A stretch of DNA of 64,000 nucleotides from an uncultured Acidovorax sp. (lineage in GTDB: Bacteria > Pseudomonadota > Gammaproteobacteria > Burkholderiales > Burkholderiaceae_C). Position numbers and translations under genes: made by a program. This document shows positions 10,920 to 21,936 of the stretch, piece after piece (position 1 is the stretch's first letter; each line of letters starts with the position of its first letter). The notes beneath the pieces were generated by a model. It was not told where the DNA came from. It saw nothing but the letters and a program-made list of their open reading frames with translations, and did not search any database. Where the stretch lies: the NCBI GenBank assembly GCA_913774955.1, contig CAJYKV010000027.1:124001-188000 (forward strand), read 5' to 3'.

Positions 10920-11585
10920 TCAGCGGTGGCTCAGGCGGCGCACGGCCCAGTCGCCCAGGCTCTGCACGGCCTGCACGAAGAAGATCAGCACCACCACCAC
11001 GGCCAGCATGATGTCCGGCAGGAAGCGCTGGTAGCCGTAGCGGATGCCCAGGTCGCCCAGGCCGCCGCCGCCGATCGCACCCGCCATGGCGGAGTAGCCG
11101 GTCAGGCTCACGAAGGTGATGGTCAGGCCCGCGACGATGCCGGGCAGCGCTTCCGGCAGCAGCACCTTCCAGACGATCTGCCCCGTGGTGGCGCCCATGG
11201 CTTGCGCGGCTTCGATGAGGCCGTTGTCCACTTCGCGCAGCGAGGCTTCCACCAGCCGGGCCACGAACGGCGCGGCGGCGATGGTCAGCGGCACCACGGC
11301 GGCGGCCGTGCCGATGGACGATCCCGTGATGAAGCGCGTGAACGGAATGATCGCCACCAGCAGGATGATGAACGGCGTGGAGCGCACGGCGTTCACGATC
11401 CAGCCCACGGTCTTGTTGACCGCGCCGTTCTCCAGCACGCCGCCCTTGTCGGTGAGGCGCAGGAACACGCCCAGCGGAATGCCGATCAGCGCGCCGACCA
11501 CGCCCGAGATGCCCACCATGATGAGCGTCTCCCACAGCGAGGTGGCGAACAGCTCCAGCATCATTTCCGAAAAATTCTCGAACAT
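10920..11585 (-). CDS. metI: D-methionine ABC transporter permease MetI
   Basis: MFENFSEMMLELFATSLWETLIMVGISGVVGALIGIPLGVFL...; EAA motif region; adjacent to metN. Confidence 0.92.
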   Translation of the reverse strand: MFENFSEMMLELFATSLWETLIMVGISGVVGALIGIPLGVFLRLTDKGGVLENGAVNKTVGWIVNAVRSTPFIILLVAIIPFTRFITGSSIGTAAAVVPLTIAAAPFVARLVEASLREVDNGLIEAAQAMGATTGQIVWKVLLPEALPGIVAGLTITFVSLTGYSAMAGAIGGGGLGDLGIRYGYQRFLPDIMLAVVVVLIFFVQAVQSLGDWAVRRLSHR

Positions 11586-11589
11586 CGCC

Positions 11590-12675
11590 TCAATCCTCCA
11601 CGCCCGACACCGGGGCACCCGAGCCCGCGTGGGCGGACACCTTCACTTCATCCACCACGACACCCCGCGCGCGCAGTTGCGCCACGGCGGCCGACAGCCG
11701 CTCCCCCTCGCCGCTCACGTACACCGCCAGCGAGCCGAAGGTCTGGCTCTGGATCTCGTCGATCTGTCCGTGCAGGATGGACAGGTCCAGCCGGTACTCG
11801 CGGATCAGGCGCGACAGGATCGGCTGGTAGGCGCGCTCACCCGAATACGACAGGCGCAGCAGCTCGCCGGTCTCGCTCGCCGGCAGCTGTGCGGCGAGCT
11901 GGCGCACGTGCTCGAGCACGCTGGCGGGCAGCTCCTGCGGCACGATCTCGTCGATCAGGCTCTTGGTGATGGCCTCGCGCGGGCGGGTGAAGACGTCGAG
12001 CACCGGCCCCTGTTCCACGATGCGGCCCGCGTCGATCACGGCGACGCGGTCGGCCACCTGCTTGATGACCTGCATCTGGTGGGTGATGAGCACCACGGTG
12101 AGGCCCAGCTCCTGGTTCACCTGGCGCAGCAGCGCGAGGATGGCGCGCGTCGTTTCCGGGTCCAGCGCCGAGGTGGCCTCGTCCGAGAGCAGCACCTTGG
12201 GCCGGCTGGCGAGCGCCCGGGCGATGCCCACGCGCTGTTTCTGCCCGCCGCTGATCTGGGCGGGATAGCGGTCGGCCAGGTGCGACAGGCCCACCAGTTC
12301 GAGCAGCGGGTTCACCCGCTCGCGGATCGCGGCCCGGTCCATGCCGGCGAGTTCCAGCGGCAGTGCCGCGTTGTCGAAAACGGTGCGGGACGACAGCAGA
12401 TTGAAATGCTGGAACACCATGCCGATGTCGCGGCGCGCGGCGCGCAGGTCGGCGTCGCCGAGCTTCGTCAGGTCGCGGCCGGCCACGATCACCTCGCCGG
12501 CCGTGGGCCGGTTCAGCAGGTTGATGACGCGCACGAGCGAACTCTTGCCCGCGCCGCTGCGCCCGATGATGCCGAACACTTCGCCCGGCTGGATCTGCAG
12601 GTCGATGCCCCGCAAGGCTTCCACGGGCCCGGTCGGGCCCTGGTAAATCTGGGTGATGCCCCGTAAGTCGATCAT
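11590..12675 (-). CDS. metN: D-methionine ABC transporter ATP-binding protein MetN
   Basis: [58 protein letters not shown]...; Walker A/B and C-terminal NIL domain. The track ORF over-extends to 12999. Confidence 0.93.
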   Translation of the reverse strand: MIDLRGITQIYQGPTGPVEALRGIDLQIQPGEVFGIIGRSGAGKSSLVRVINLLNRPTAGEVIVAGRDLTKLGDADLRAARRDIGMVFQHFNLLSSRTVFDNAALPLELAGMDRAAIRERVNPLLELVGLSHLADRYPAQISGGQKQRVGIARALASRPKVLLSDEATSALDPETTRAILALLRQVNQELGLTVVLITHQMQVIKQVADRVAVIDAGRIVEQGPVLDVFTRPREAITKSLIDEIVPQELPASVLEHVRQLAAQLPASETGELLRLSYSGERAYQPILSRLIREYRLDLSILHGQIDEIQSQTFGSLAVYVSGEGERLSAAVAQLRARGVVVDEVKVSAHAGSGAPVSGVED

Positions 12676-12940
12676 GGCAATGCGCTCCCGCGTCCGCCCG
12701 TCAGGCACGGGGCCGCGGCGCGGAGCAGGATCTGTTTTTGAAGGGAAGGAAAGGACGTCGGAAAAACGCGGAAGGCGCCGCAGCCGCCGCAACGCGGCGC
12801 ATGCGGCAAGAGCGGGACTGTACGTGCAGGGTGGCCGAAAGCCAACGATCCAGCGATTGGATGCAAAGAGCTTCCGGTTATGAGCGGCACCCGCCCGGCC
12901 GCGTGCCCGCCGCGCGCAGCCCCGGATTCTCCCGCATTTC

Positions 12941-15013
12941 TCAAGCCCCGGGCGCGGTCCCCACCATGTCGAGCACCTTGTGCACCAGCGCCTGCGCATC
13001 GAACGGTTTGACGATCAGCTCCATGCGGTGCGCCGCGAGGAAGCCCGGATCCATCGCCGCCTGTTCGGCATAGCCGGTCATGAGCAGCACGAGGATGTGC
13101 GGAAGGCGCTCGCGCGCGTAGTCCGCCACTTGCCGGCCATTGGGGCCCGGCAGCCCGACGTCGGAGACCAGCAGGTCGAAATGGATGGCGCCGGAGAGCA
13201 TCGCCATGCCTTCCGCCCCCGAGGCGGCGGACATCACCTGGAAGCCCAGGTCGCGCAGCAGCTCGCAGACGAATTCGCGCACCGTCGCGTCGTCCTCCAC
13301 CACCAGGATCGAGTCCGGCCGCTTGCCGCCTTCGGCGCTGTCGAGCCCGCCCGCGGCCCCGTCGACCGCGCGCTCCATCGACCGCGGGAAGTACAGCGAC
13401 ACGCAGGTGCCGCGGCCCACCTCGCTGTCGAGCGCGACGGCGCCGCCGGACTGGCGCATGTAGCCATAGATCATCGACAGGCCCAGGCCCGTGCCCTGCC
13501 CGATCGGCTTGGTGGTGAAGAAGGGGTCGAAGGCAAGATCCATCACCTCGCGGGACATGCCGTGCCCGGTGTCGCAGACCCGCACCACCACCAGGTCGCC
13601 GGCCGGCAGGCCCAGCGCATCCCGCTCCGCGGCCGACAGCGCCTGCGAGCCGGCAGGCAGGTTGGTACCCGCGATGCGCAGTTCGCCGCCGTCGGGCATC
13701 GCGTCGCGCGCGTTGATCGCCAGATTCAGCACCGCGCTCTCGAGCTGGTGGGCGTCGGTGAGCACGGGCCAGAGTTCGGAGGGAATGTCCACCGCCAGCT
13801 GGATGTTCTCGCCGCAGGTGTTGCGCAGCATGGGCTCCAGATCGCGCATGGACCCCGCGACGTCGACGGGCCGCACGTCCAGCGGCTGGCGTCGCGAGAA
13901 CGCCAGCAGCCGCTGCGTGAGCGCGGCGGCGCGGCGCGCCGAGGAAAGGCCCGCCTCCACGTAGCGCGGAATGTCGTCGAGCTGGCCGCGCGCGTGGCGC
14001 TGCCCGATCAGCTGCAGCGGCAGCACCACGCCCTGCAGCATGTTGTTGAAGTCGTGCGCGATGCCGCCCGTGAGCTGGCCGATCGCCTCCATCTTCTGGC
14101 TGTGCCGCACCCGCTCCTGCGACTGCAGCAGCGCCTCCGTGCGGGCGCGCTCATCGGTCACGTCGCGCCCCACGGCCTGCACGAAGCCGTCGCCCGGCAC
14201 GGCGGTCCAGTCGATCCAGCGGTCCGCCCCGCTGCGGTGGCGGAAGCGCAGCGTGCCCTGGTGCCGCACCGCCTCGGCCAGGCGCTGCACGTCGCCCGGT
14301 ACGCGCTCGGGTTCGTCGGCGTGCAGGAACGACAGCAGGCGCTGGCCGATGGTTTCATCCTCCGAATACCCCAGCGTGGCCTGCCACGCCGGGTTGACGG
14401 CGGCGATGGTGCCGTCGAGCCGCGTCACCACCAGCATCGCATCGGACAGCAGCCACAGGCGGTTGCGGTCGGCCGTGCGGTCGGCCACCTGCTGGTCCAG
14501 CGAGGCGGCCAGCTCCTGCAGCCGCCGGTGCGCCAGGAACTTGCTGGTGGTTTCGACCACCGTGTCCATGAAGCCCTGCACGTTGCCGGCCCCGTCGCAC
14601 ACCGGGCTGTAGCAGAAGGTGAAATACGCCTCTTCGTCGCAGCCGTGGCGGCGCACGGTGACGGGAAAGTCCTCGAGGAACATCGACTCGCCGGCCAGAG
14701 CGCGCTCGGCGATGGGACCGATCGTCTCCCAGGCCTCGGCCCAGACTTCATAGAAAGGGCGGCCGAGCGCATGCTGCTTGGCGCCAAGGATCACGCCGAA
14801 GGCATCGTTGTAGATCGACGTCATCTGCGGGCCCCAGGCCAGGCACTTGGGGAACTTGGACGCCAGCACCATCTGCGCGGCCACGCGCAACGACTCCGGC
14901 CAGGCGTCCATCGGCCCCAGCGGGGTGGCCGCCCAGTCGTGGTGGCGGACGCGCTCACCCATTTCGCTGTCGGTCTTCAGAAAACTGGAATGCGGCAGGG
15001 GCGGAGCAGTCAT
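12941..15013 (-). CDS. PAS-domain hybrid sensor histidine kinase/response regulator
   Basis: [14 protein letters not shown]-box, HATPase [45 protein letters not shown]-terminal receiver [14 protein letters not shown]...[10 protein letters not shown]. Confidence 0.92.
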   Translation of the reverse strand: MTAPPLPHSSFLKTDSEMGERVRHHDWAATPLGPMDAWPESLRVAAQMVLASKFPKCLAWGPQMTSIYNDAFGVILGAKQHALGRPFYEVWAEAWETIGPIAERALAGESMFLEDFPVTVRRHGCDEEAYFTFCYSPVCDGAGNVQGFMDTVVETTSKFLAHRRLQELAASLDQQVADRTADRNRLWLLSDAMLVVTRLDGTIAAVNPAWQATLGYSEDETIGQRLLSFLHADEPERVPGDVQRLAEAVRHQGTLRFRHRSGADRWIDWTAVPGDGFVQAVGRDVTDERARTEALLQSQERVRHSQKMEAIGQLTGGIAHDFNNMLQGVVLPLQLIGQRHARGQLDDIPRYVEAGLSSARRAAALTQRLLAFSRRQPLDVRPVDVAGSMRDLEPMLRNTCGENIQLAVDIPSELWPVLTDAHQLESAVLNLAINARDAMPDGGELRIAGTNLPAGSQALSAAERDALGLPAGDLVVVRVCDTGHGMSREVMDLAFDPFFTTKPIGQGTGLGLSMIYGYMRQSGGAVALDSEVGRGTCVSLYFPRSMERAVDGAAGGLDSAEGGKRPDSILVVEDDATVREFVCELLRDLGFQVMSAASGAEGMAMLSGAIHFDLLVSDVGLPGPNGRQVADYARERLPHILVLLMTGYAEQAAMDPGFLAAHRMELIVKPFDAQALVHKVLDMVGTAPGA

Positions 15014-15133
15014 GGGCCCCGGATGATGACATGACACGGGCCCCGCTTCGCCATCGCGCGGCGGAACCCCTTCCCCCGCAAGGCGTGTTCCGTGGCCTGG
15101 AACCACGGTCGCGCGCCGCCCCCGGGCACCGCT

Positions 15134-16360
15134 TCAGGCAGCGGGGCGCCGGGCACCACCCGCCATCCGCACCGCCAGCGCCGCAGCGGACGCGGCCGTG
15201 GCCAAAGCCGCCACGCCCTGCCAGCCCCAGTGGGCCATGGCCAGCGCGCCCAGGGCCGATCCCGTCGCCATGCCGATGAAGATGCCCGTGAAGAGCAGCG
15301 CGTTCAGGCGGCTGCGGGCGGAGGGTTCCAGGCCGTACACCAGCGTCTGGTGGGCGACCAGTGCCGCCTGGATGCCGAAGTCGAACCCGATGGCGCAGGC
15401 CACGAGCAAAGCGATCTGCGCCCAGGCCGGCAGCCACTGCGCCAGCAGCAGCGCAGCGAACGAGGCCAGCGCCAGGCCGGCGCCCAGCCGCGTGACGAGG
15501 TCCGGGCCCCGGCGGTCGGCGAGGCGGCCGGCCAGCGGCGCGGCCAGCGCTCCCGCCGCGCCGGCGAGCCCGAAGGCGCCCGCGAGCGCGCTGCCCCAGT
15601 GGAATTCGCTGTGCAGCATCACGGCCAGGGTCGACCAGAATGCGCTGAAGGCCACCGACAGCAGGCCCTGCGCCAGCGCCGCGCGGCGCAGCGGGCGCTG
15701 CGACCGCCAGAGCGCTGCCATGGAGGCGATCAGCGCGCCGTAGCCGAGCTGCGTGGTCGGCGCGAAACGCGGCAGCCAGCGCCACGCCGCCCCGCCCAGC
15801 AGGGCGACCCCGGCGGCGGCCGCGGCATACACCGCGCGCCAGCCGAAGTATTCGGCCCCGAGCCCGCTCACGACCCTCGACAGCAGGATGCCCAGCAGCA
15901 GCCCGGTCATCACCGTGCCGACCACCTTTCCGCGCGCCTGCACGGGCGCCAGCGTGGCGGCCGCGGGCACCACGTCCTGCGCGAGCGTCGCCGCCAGCCC
16001 CACGGCGAGGCTCGCCGCCAGGAGCGCGCCGATACCCGGGGCCGCGGCGCTCGCCAGCAGCGCGGCCGCCAGCACGGCCGCCTTGGCGAGGATGATGCGG
16101 CGCCGGTCGAAACGGTCGCCCAGCGGCGCCAGCAGCAGGATGCCCAGGGCGTAGCCGAGCTGGGTGAGCGTCGGCACGAACCCCACGGCACGCTCGGCCG
16201 CATGGATGTCCGGCCCCAGCACGCCCAGCATCGGCTGGCTGTAGTAGAGCGAGGCCACGCTCACGCCGGCCATCGTGGCGAGCAGGAAGACGAGCGGGGG
16301 CGGAACGGCTGCGTCGGGCGCGGGGTGCGCCGTGGCATGCGTCGGATGAATGGTGGTCAT
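15134..16360 (-). CDS. MFS transporter
   Basis: MTTIHPTHATAHPAP...VFLLATMAGVSVASLYYSQPMLGVLG...LAPLGDRFDRRRIILAKA; 12-TM pattern; divergent from a LysR gene. Confidence 0.88.
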   Translation of the reverse strand: MTTIHPTHATAHPAPDAAVPPPLVFLLATMAGVSVASLYYSQPMLGVLGPDIHAAERAVGFVPTLTQLGYALGILLLAPLGDRFDRRRIILAKAAVLAAALLASAAAPGIGALLAASLAVGLAATLAQDVVPAAATLAPVQARGKVVGTVMTGLLLGILLSRVVSGLGAEYFGWRAVYAAAAAGVALLGGAAWRWLPRFAPTTQLGYGALIASMAALWRSQRPLRRAALAQGLLSVAFSAFWSTLAVMLHSEFHWGSALAGAFGLAGAAGALAAPLAGRLADRRGPDLVTRLGAGLALASFAALLLAQWLPAWAQIALLVACAIGFDFGIQAALVAHQTLVYGLEPSARSRLNALLFTGIFIGMATGSALGALAMAHWGWQGVAALATAASAAALAVRMAGGARRPAA

Positions 16361-16450
16361 GGTGTCGAGTGCGCAAGAGAACGATGGCCGAAGTGTCCTG
16401 CGCGTCGGCGGGCCGCGGTAGGGGGCGCCGGCGCAGATACGATATACGCG

Positions 16451-17461
16451 ATGCGCATGACCAAGCCTTCGTCCACCCGTTCCGCGCCGCCTGCGTCCGC
16501 CGCGGGCAGCGACCGCATCGAGCTGCTGCAGACCTTCGTGCGGATCGTGGAGAGCGGCAGCCTGTCCGCCGCCGCGCAGCAGTTGGGCACCACCCAGCCC
16601 ACGGTCAGCCGCCGCCTCCAGGCGCTGGAGCGCAGCCTCGGCCTGCGCCTGCTGCAGCGGTCCACGCACGCGATGAAGCTCACCGAGGACGGCGAGCGCT
16701 GCTTCACCCACGCGAGCGAACTGCTGGCCCACTGGCTCGCGATGGAATCGGACCTGCGCGGCGCCCACGACACGCCGCGCGGACTGCTGCGCGTGCAGGC
16801 GCCGCATGCCTTCGGGCAGGACCAGCTGATCGCACCGCTGGCCGATTTCCTGCGCCATCACCCCGAGGTGTCGGTGGAGTGGCTGCTGCACGACCGCCAG
16901 CCGGATTTCATCGCCGAGGGCATCGATTGCGCCATCCAGGTCGGGCCCGTGCTCGACCCGTCCGTCGTGGCCGTGCACATTGCCGAAGTGCCCCGCATCG
17001 TCGTGGCCGCGCCGCAGCTGCTGCAGGCGCATGGCGGTCCGCCCGCGCACCCGCGAGGGTTGCGGGACCTGCCCTGGCTGGCACTGCGCACCTACTACGT
17101 GCGTGAAGTGGTGCTGTACGCGCAAGATGCCCATGGGGCCGGCAGCGAGGGCGTGCACGACGGTGCCAGGCTGGCGCCCGAGACCATCGCGATCGAGCCG
17201 CGCATGCGCACCGACAGCCTCCACGCCCTGCGGCATGCGGCCCTGGCGGGCCTGGGCACGGCCCTGGTATCGGCCTGGGTGGTGCAGGAAGATCTGCGTT
17301 CGGGCCGGCTCGTGCACCTCGTGCCGGGCTGGCACGCCTCGCCCTTGCCGGTGCACCTGGTCTATCCGCCCGCGCGGCACCAGCCGGCACGGCTGCGCGC
17401 TTTCCTGGAGGCAATGCGGCTGGCCGTTCCGTCACTGGCCGGCATGCGCGCACGGCGCTGA
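16451..17461 (+). CDS. LysR-family transcriptional regulator
   Basis: RIELLQTFVRIVESGSLSAAAQQLGTTQPTVSRRLQALERSLGLRLLQRSTHAMKLTEDG. Confidence 0.92.
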   Translation: MRMTKPSSTRSAPPASAAGSDRIELLQTFVRIVESGSLSAAAQQLGTTQPTVSRRLQALERSLGLRLLQRSTHAMKLTEDGERCFTHASELLAHWLAMESDLRGAHDTPRGLLRVQAPHAFGQDQLIAPLADFLRHHPEVSVEWLLHDRQPDFIAEGIDCAIQVGPVLDPSVVAVHIAEVPRIVVAAPQLLQAHGGPPAHPRGLRDLPWLALRTYYVREVVLYAQDAHGAGSEGVHDGARLAPETIAIEPRMRTDSLHALRHAALAGLGTALVSAWVVQEDLRSGRLVHLVPGWHASPLPVHLVYPPARHQPARLRAFLEAMRLAVPSLAGMRARR

Positions 17462-17491
17462 CGGCCCGGGCGCAGCGGCACCGCGGACGGC

Positions 17492-18778
17492 TCAACCGGA
17501 TGGCGAAGCGCCCCGCCGGTCCAACGCCCGCAGTGCTGGCGAGGCGAATCCGATCAGGCCCACACCGGTCCCCAGCAGCCCCACCGCGACGAACAGCCAC
17601 CGCACGCCGATCGCTTCGCCGAGCGGTGCTGCCGCCAGCAGGCCCAGCGGGGCCGCCAGCCCCATCAAGGCATTGAGCAAGGCCAGCGCCCGGCCCTGCA
17701 TTCCGTGCGGGATCACGGTCTGCAGCAGCGCGACGAGCGGCGCATTGCCGAGGGCGAAGGCGGCACCGCTCACCGTCCACCACGCCACGGCGACGGTGAA
17801 GAGCCGCTGCGGTGCCAGCCCGGTGAGCGCCAGCGCAAGGCAGGAAACGGCCAGCCCACCCAGCACCCATGGCACCTGCCGCCGCGGGGCGAGCACCGCG
17901 GCCAGCATGCCGCCGGCCACCATGCCGATGCCCGCCAGCGCCTCCATCCACGCCACCTCGGTCGGGCCGCCCGCGAAATGCTCCTTGACCAGCAAGGGCG
18001 CCAGGGTGAACGCCGGCATGACCGCAAGCATCAGCGCGCCGAGCAGCAGGTAGAGCCGGCGCAGCCCCGGATCGCGCCGGACGAACCGTAGCCCTTCCCG
18101 GAAATCGCCCCACATGCTGGTGGGCGCGCCCGTTCCCGTGCCCTCTTCCTGCACCGGCTGCGGAATGCGGTACGCCAGCAGCGGCACGATGCCCAACAGG
18201 GCCGTGGCCACGTCGATGCCCAGGGCCCAGGCCAGCGGCATGGTGCCGAGCGCGAGCGCCCCGAGCGGTGCCGCGGCCACCAGCGACAGGCTGACCAGCG
18301 TCTGGTTCATGCCCGCCGCCCGCGGCAGGAATCCGGCCGGCACCAACATCGCGACGCTCGCCTCCGCCGCCGGCATCTGGAACGCCTGCATCGCGCTGCG
18401 CACGGCGAGGATCGTGTACGCATGCCACAGTTGCGCCTCTCCGCTCGCGAGCAGGGCCATCATCGCCAGCATGCCCGCTGCGCTGACCGCATCGGCCGTG
18501 ATCATGAGCGCACGGCGGCTCCAGCGGTCGGCCAGCACGCCGCCCAGCGGACTCAGCACCGCCTGGGGCAGCAGCGCCGCGAGCCCGGCCGTCGCCAGGG
18601 CCTGCACGCTGCCCGTGGTGTCGGTGATCCACCAGAGCAGCACGAATTGCGTCACCGCCGAGCCGAGCAGTGACAGGGCCTGCCCGGCGAAGATGCAGCC
18701 GTAGCGCCATCCCCATGCGGGCCCGAGAGTCCCGGGGCCATCGTGTCCAGGCGGGACAGCGGTCCGATCCGCTTTCAT
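17492..18778 (-). CDS. MFS transporter (MefA/EntS-like exporter group)
   Basis: MKADRTAVPPGHDG...IFAGQALSLLGSAVTQFVLLWWITDTTGSVQALATAGLAALLPQAVLSPLGGVLADRWSRR. Start overlaps the RND stop (ATGA). Confidence 0.86.
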   Translation of the reverse strand: MKADRTAVPPGHDGPGTLGPAWGWRYGCIFAGQALSLLGSAVTQFVLLWWITDTTGSVQALATAGLAALLPQAVLSPLGGVLADRWSRRALMITADAVSAAGMLAMMALLASGEAQLWHAYTILAVRSAMQAFQMPAAEASVAMLVPAGFLPRAAGMNQTLVSLSLVAAAPLGALALGTMPLAWALGIDVATALLGIVPLLAYRIPQPVQEEGTGTGAPTSMWGDFREGLRFVRRDPGLRRLYLLLGALMLAVMPAFTLAPLLVKEHFAGGPTEVAWMEALAGIGMVAGGMLAAVLAPRRQVPWVLGGLAVSCLALALTGLAPQRLFTVAVAWWTVSGAAFALGNAPLVALLQTVIPHGMQGRALALLNALMGLAAPLGLLAAAPLGEAIGVRWLFVAVGLLGTGVGLIGFASPALRALDRRGASPSG

Positions 18779-21700
18779 GGCTGCTCCGCTGCGGCCGCGC
18801 CGTCGCCACGCGCAGGGCGATGCCGTGCGCGCCAGCCCGCCACCCGCTCCTGCAGCCCCGTGACCACCACGAAGAACACCGGCACGAAGAACACCGCCAG
18901 CAGCGTGCCGCTCAGCATGCCGCCGAAAACGCCCGTGCCGATGGCATGTTGCGTTTCCGCGCTGGCGCCGGAGGCGAGCATCAGCGGCACCACGCCCAGC
19001 GCGAACGCGAGCGAAGTCATCAGGATCGGCCGCAGGCGCAGGCGTGCGGCGTTCACCGCCGCGTCGACGAGGCCCTGCCCTTGCGCATGCAGCTGCCGCG
19101 CGAACTCCACGATCAGGATCGCGTTCTTGGCCGACAGGCCGATGATCGTGATTATCCCGACCTTGAAGAACACGTCGTTGGGCAACCCGCGCAGCATCAC
19201 GGCGGCCACGGCGCCGAGCAGTCCCAGCGGCACGACCAGCATGACCGACAACGGGATCGACCAGCTCTCGTAGAGCGCCGCCAGCACCAGGAACACCACC
19301 AGCGCCGACAGCAGCATGAGCAGGGGCGCCTGCGCGGCCGACTGCCGCTCCTGCAGCGACTGGCCCGTCCACGCCACGGCGAAGCCCGGTGGCAGCTGGG
19401 CCACGAGGCGCTCCATCTCGGCCATCGCATCGCCACTGGACACGCCGGGCGCCGCACCGCCGGCGATGCGCATGGCCGGGTAGCCCTGGAATCGCATCAT
19501 CTGCTGCGGCGATTCGGTCCATTCCGCGCTCACCACCTCGCGCAGCGGCACGAGCCCGCCCGAGGCGTTGCGCACGCGAAGCCGCAGCACGTCGTCCAGC
19601 TGCATGCGGGCCGGCGCGTCGGCCTGCACGATCACCTGCTGCATGCGCCCCGCATTGGGGAAATCGTTGACGTAGGTGGAGCCCATGGCCGCCGACAGCG
19701 TGCCGCTCACGGCGTTGAACGAAAGCCCCAGGGCTTCGGCCTTCTGCCGATCGATGTTCAGGCGGACGCTGGCGCCCGGCGGCAATCCGTCGGGATAGAC
19801 GCCGCGCACCACCTTGCTCTGCGCAGCCAGTTCCAGAAGACGCGCCTGCGCCGCCGCGAGCGCCTCCGGGCTCCGGCCGGCGCGGTCCTGCAGGAACAGC
19901 GTAAAGCCCGAAGACGTTCCCAGCTCGTCGATCGCCGGCGGCAGCAGGGTCATCACCGTGCCTTCGGCCGTGCGCCGCATGGCTGTTTGTGCCAGCGCCG
20001 CTTCCTCGCGCGCGGTGGCCCCGCCCCGGTCGCTCCAGTCCCGCAGCATGGTGAAGGCCATCGCCGCGTTCGACCCCGAGCCCGAGAAACTGAAGCCCTG
20101 GATCACGAGGTTCGACGCCAGTCCAGGTCGCGTGGCGACGTGCGCCTCGTACGCCTTGACGACGTCCAGCGTGCGCTCGCTGGTCGCCCCCGTGGGCAAT
20201 TGGATGGACGTCATGAAATAGCCCTGGTCCTCCTCCGGCAGGAACGACGAGGGCAGCTGACGCGCCGCCAGCACCAGCACCACGCAGACGGCCACGAAAG
20301 CCGCCATCGTGCGGGCGCCGCGCCCCGCCAGGCGCGCCACGCGCGATGCGTAGCCCTGCGTCATCCGGTCGAATCCGCGGTTGAACGCTCCGAAGAAGCC
20401 GCGCTTCCCGTGGTGGCCGGGACCGACCGGGCGCAGCAGGGTGGCGCACAGCGCCGGGGTGAGCGTGAGCGCCAGAAACGCCGAGAAAAGGATCGACACC
20501 GCCATCGACAGCGTGAACTGCCGGTAGATGACGCCGACCGAACCCGCCGCGAACGCCATCGGAATGAACACCGCCGTCAGCACCAGCGTGATGCCGACGA
20601 CCGCGCCGGTGATCTCGCGCATGGCCCGGGAGGTCGCCTCGCGCGGCGAGAGGCCTTCCGTGGCCATCAGCCGCTCGACGTTCTCCACCACCACGATGGC
20701 ATCGTCCACGATGATGCCGATCGCCAGCACCATGCCGAACATCGTGAGCACGTTGATCGAAAAGCCCGCCACCAGCATCACGGCGAACGTCCCCAGCAGC
20801 GCTATCGGCGCCACGATCGCGGGAATGAGCGTGTAGCGCACGTTCTGCAGGAAGAGGAACATCACCAGGAACACCAGCACCATGGCCTCCGCCAGCGTGT
20901 GGAGCACCTTCTCGATCGAGATCTTCACGAACGGCGCGGTGTCGAAGGGCACGGAATAGCGCATGCCCGCCGGCATCGTCCGCGCGAGCTCCGCCAGCCG
21001 CGCCTTCACCGCCCCGGCGGTGCGCACTGCGTTGGCGCCGAGGGACAGCTGCACCGCAGCGCTGGTCGCGGCACGTCCGTCCTCGCGGTTGGAGAACCCG
21101 TACGACTGCGCCCCGAGCTCCACGCGGGCCACGTCGCCCACCACCACCTTGGCGCCGTCCGGGCGCGCCCGGACCACGATGGAGGCGAACTGCTCCGGCG
21201 TGGAGAGTTGTCCCTGCACCGTCAGCGGCACGCTGACGCGCTGCCCGGGCAGCGCGGGCGCATCGCCGATGCGCCCGGGCGCGACCTGTGCGTTCTGCTG
21301 CTCGATCGCCTGCGTCACGTCGCCGATCGCGAGGCCGTAGGCCAGCAGGCGCTCCGGATCCACCCAGATGCGCATGGCCTGTTCGGCACCGAACAGCTGC
21401 ACGCGGCCCACGCCTTCGACGCGCCGCAACTCCGGCACGATGTGGCGCGCCATGTAATCGTTGAGCGCCACTTCGTCCTGGCCGCCGCTCTGCGACGTGA
21501 GGCCGATCAGCATCAGGAAGCTGGATGTCGCGGACTCGACCTGCAGCCCGTTCTGGCGCACCGCCTGCGGCAGCCTCGGCTCGACCGCCTTGATGCGGTT
21601 CTGCACGTCCACCTGGGCCAGTTCGGCATCCGTGCCGGGCTTGAAGGTGGCGGTGATCTGCGCGCTGCCCGAGGTATCGACCGACGATTCGAAGTACAGC

Positions 21701-21924
21701 AGGTTCTTGACGCCCGAGAGTTCACGTTCGATGAGGCTGATCACCGAATCGTTCAGGGTCTGGGGCGTGGCGCCCGGATAGGTGGCGATGATGCTCACGG
21801 CTGGCGGCGCCACGGAGGGATAGCGTGCGATCGGCAGCCGGGGAATGGCGATGGCGCCGAAGAGCACGATGAACAGCGCGATCACCCAGGCGAACACCGG
21901 ACGTCTGATGAAGAATTGCGGCAT
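18775..21924 (-). CDS. Efflux RND transporter permease (HAE1/AcrB type)
   Basis: MPQFFIRRPVFAWVIALFIVLFGAIAIPRLPIARYPSVAPPAVSIIATYPGATPQTLNDSVISLIERELSGVKNL..., 1049 aa. Confidence 0.96.
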   Translation of the reverse strand: MPQFFIRRPVFAWVIALFIVLFGAIAIPRLPIARYPSVAPPAVSIIATYPGATPQTLNDSVISLIERELSGVKNLLYFESSVDTSGSAQITATFKPGTDAELAQVDVQNRIKAVEPRLPQAVRQNGLQVESATSSFLMLIGLTSQSGGQDEVALNDYMARHIVPELRRVEGVGRVQLFGAEQAMRIWVDPERLLAYGLAIGDVTQAIEQQNAQVAPGRIGDAPALPGQRVSVPLTVQGQLSTPEQFASIVVRARPDGAKVVVGDVARVELGAQSYGFSNREDGRAATSAAVQLSLGANAVRTAGAVKARLAELARTMPAGMRYSVPFDTAPFVKISIEKVLHTLAEAMVLVFLVMFLFLQNVRYTLIPAIVAPIALLGTFAVMLVAGFSINVLTMFGMVLAIGIIVDDAIVVVENVERLMATEGLSPREATSRAMREITGAVVGITLVLTAVFIPMAFAAGSVGVIYRQFTLSMAVSILFSAFLALTLTPALCATLLRPVGPGHHGKRGFFGAFNRGFDRMTQGYASRVARLAGRGARTMAAFVAVCVVLVLAARQLPSSFLPEEDQGYFMTSIQLPTGATSERTLDVVKAYEAHVATRPGLASNLVIQGFSFSGSGSNAAMAFTMLRDWSDRGGATAREEAALAQTAMRRTAEGTVMTLLPPAIDELGTSSGFTLFLQDRAGRSPEALAAAQARLLELAAQSKVVRGVYPDGLPPGASVRLNIDRQKAEALGLSFNAVSGTLSAAMGSTYVNDFPNAGRMQQVIVQADAPARMQLDDVLRLRVRNASGGLVPLREVVSAEWTESPQQMMRFQGYPAMRIAGGAAPGVSSGDAMAEMERLVAQLPPGFAVAWTGQSLQERQSAAQAPLLMLLSALVVFLVLAALYESWSIPLSVMLVVPLGLLGAVAAVMLRGLPNDVFFKVGIITIIGLSAKNAILIVEFARQLHAQGQGLVDAAVNAARLRLRPILMTSLAFALGVVPLMLASGASAETQHAIGTGVFGGMLSGTLLAVFFVPVFFVVVTGLQERVAGWRARHRPARGDGAAAAEQP

Positions 21925-21936
21925 GCGGTGCTCCGG

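Noticed and set aside
12941-15106. Track start at 15106 for the hybrid kinase; similarly 12999 for metN and 38846 for vgrG
   Set aside because: The extra N-terminal sequence is low complexity or upstream of recognisable family starts; internal ATGs (15013, 12675, 38777) fit the family N-termini.
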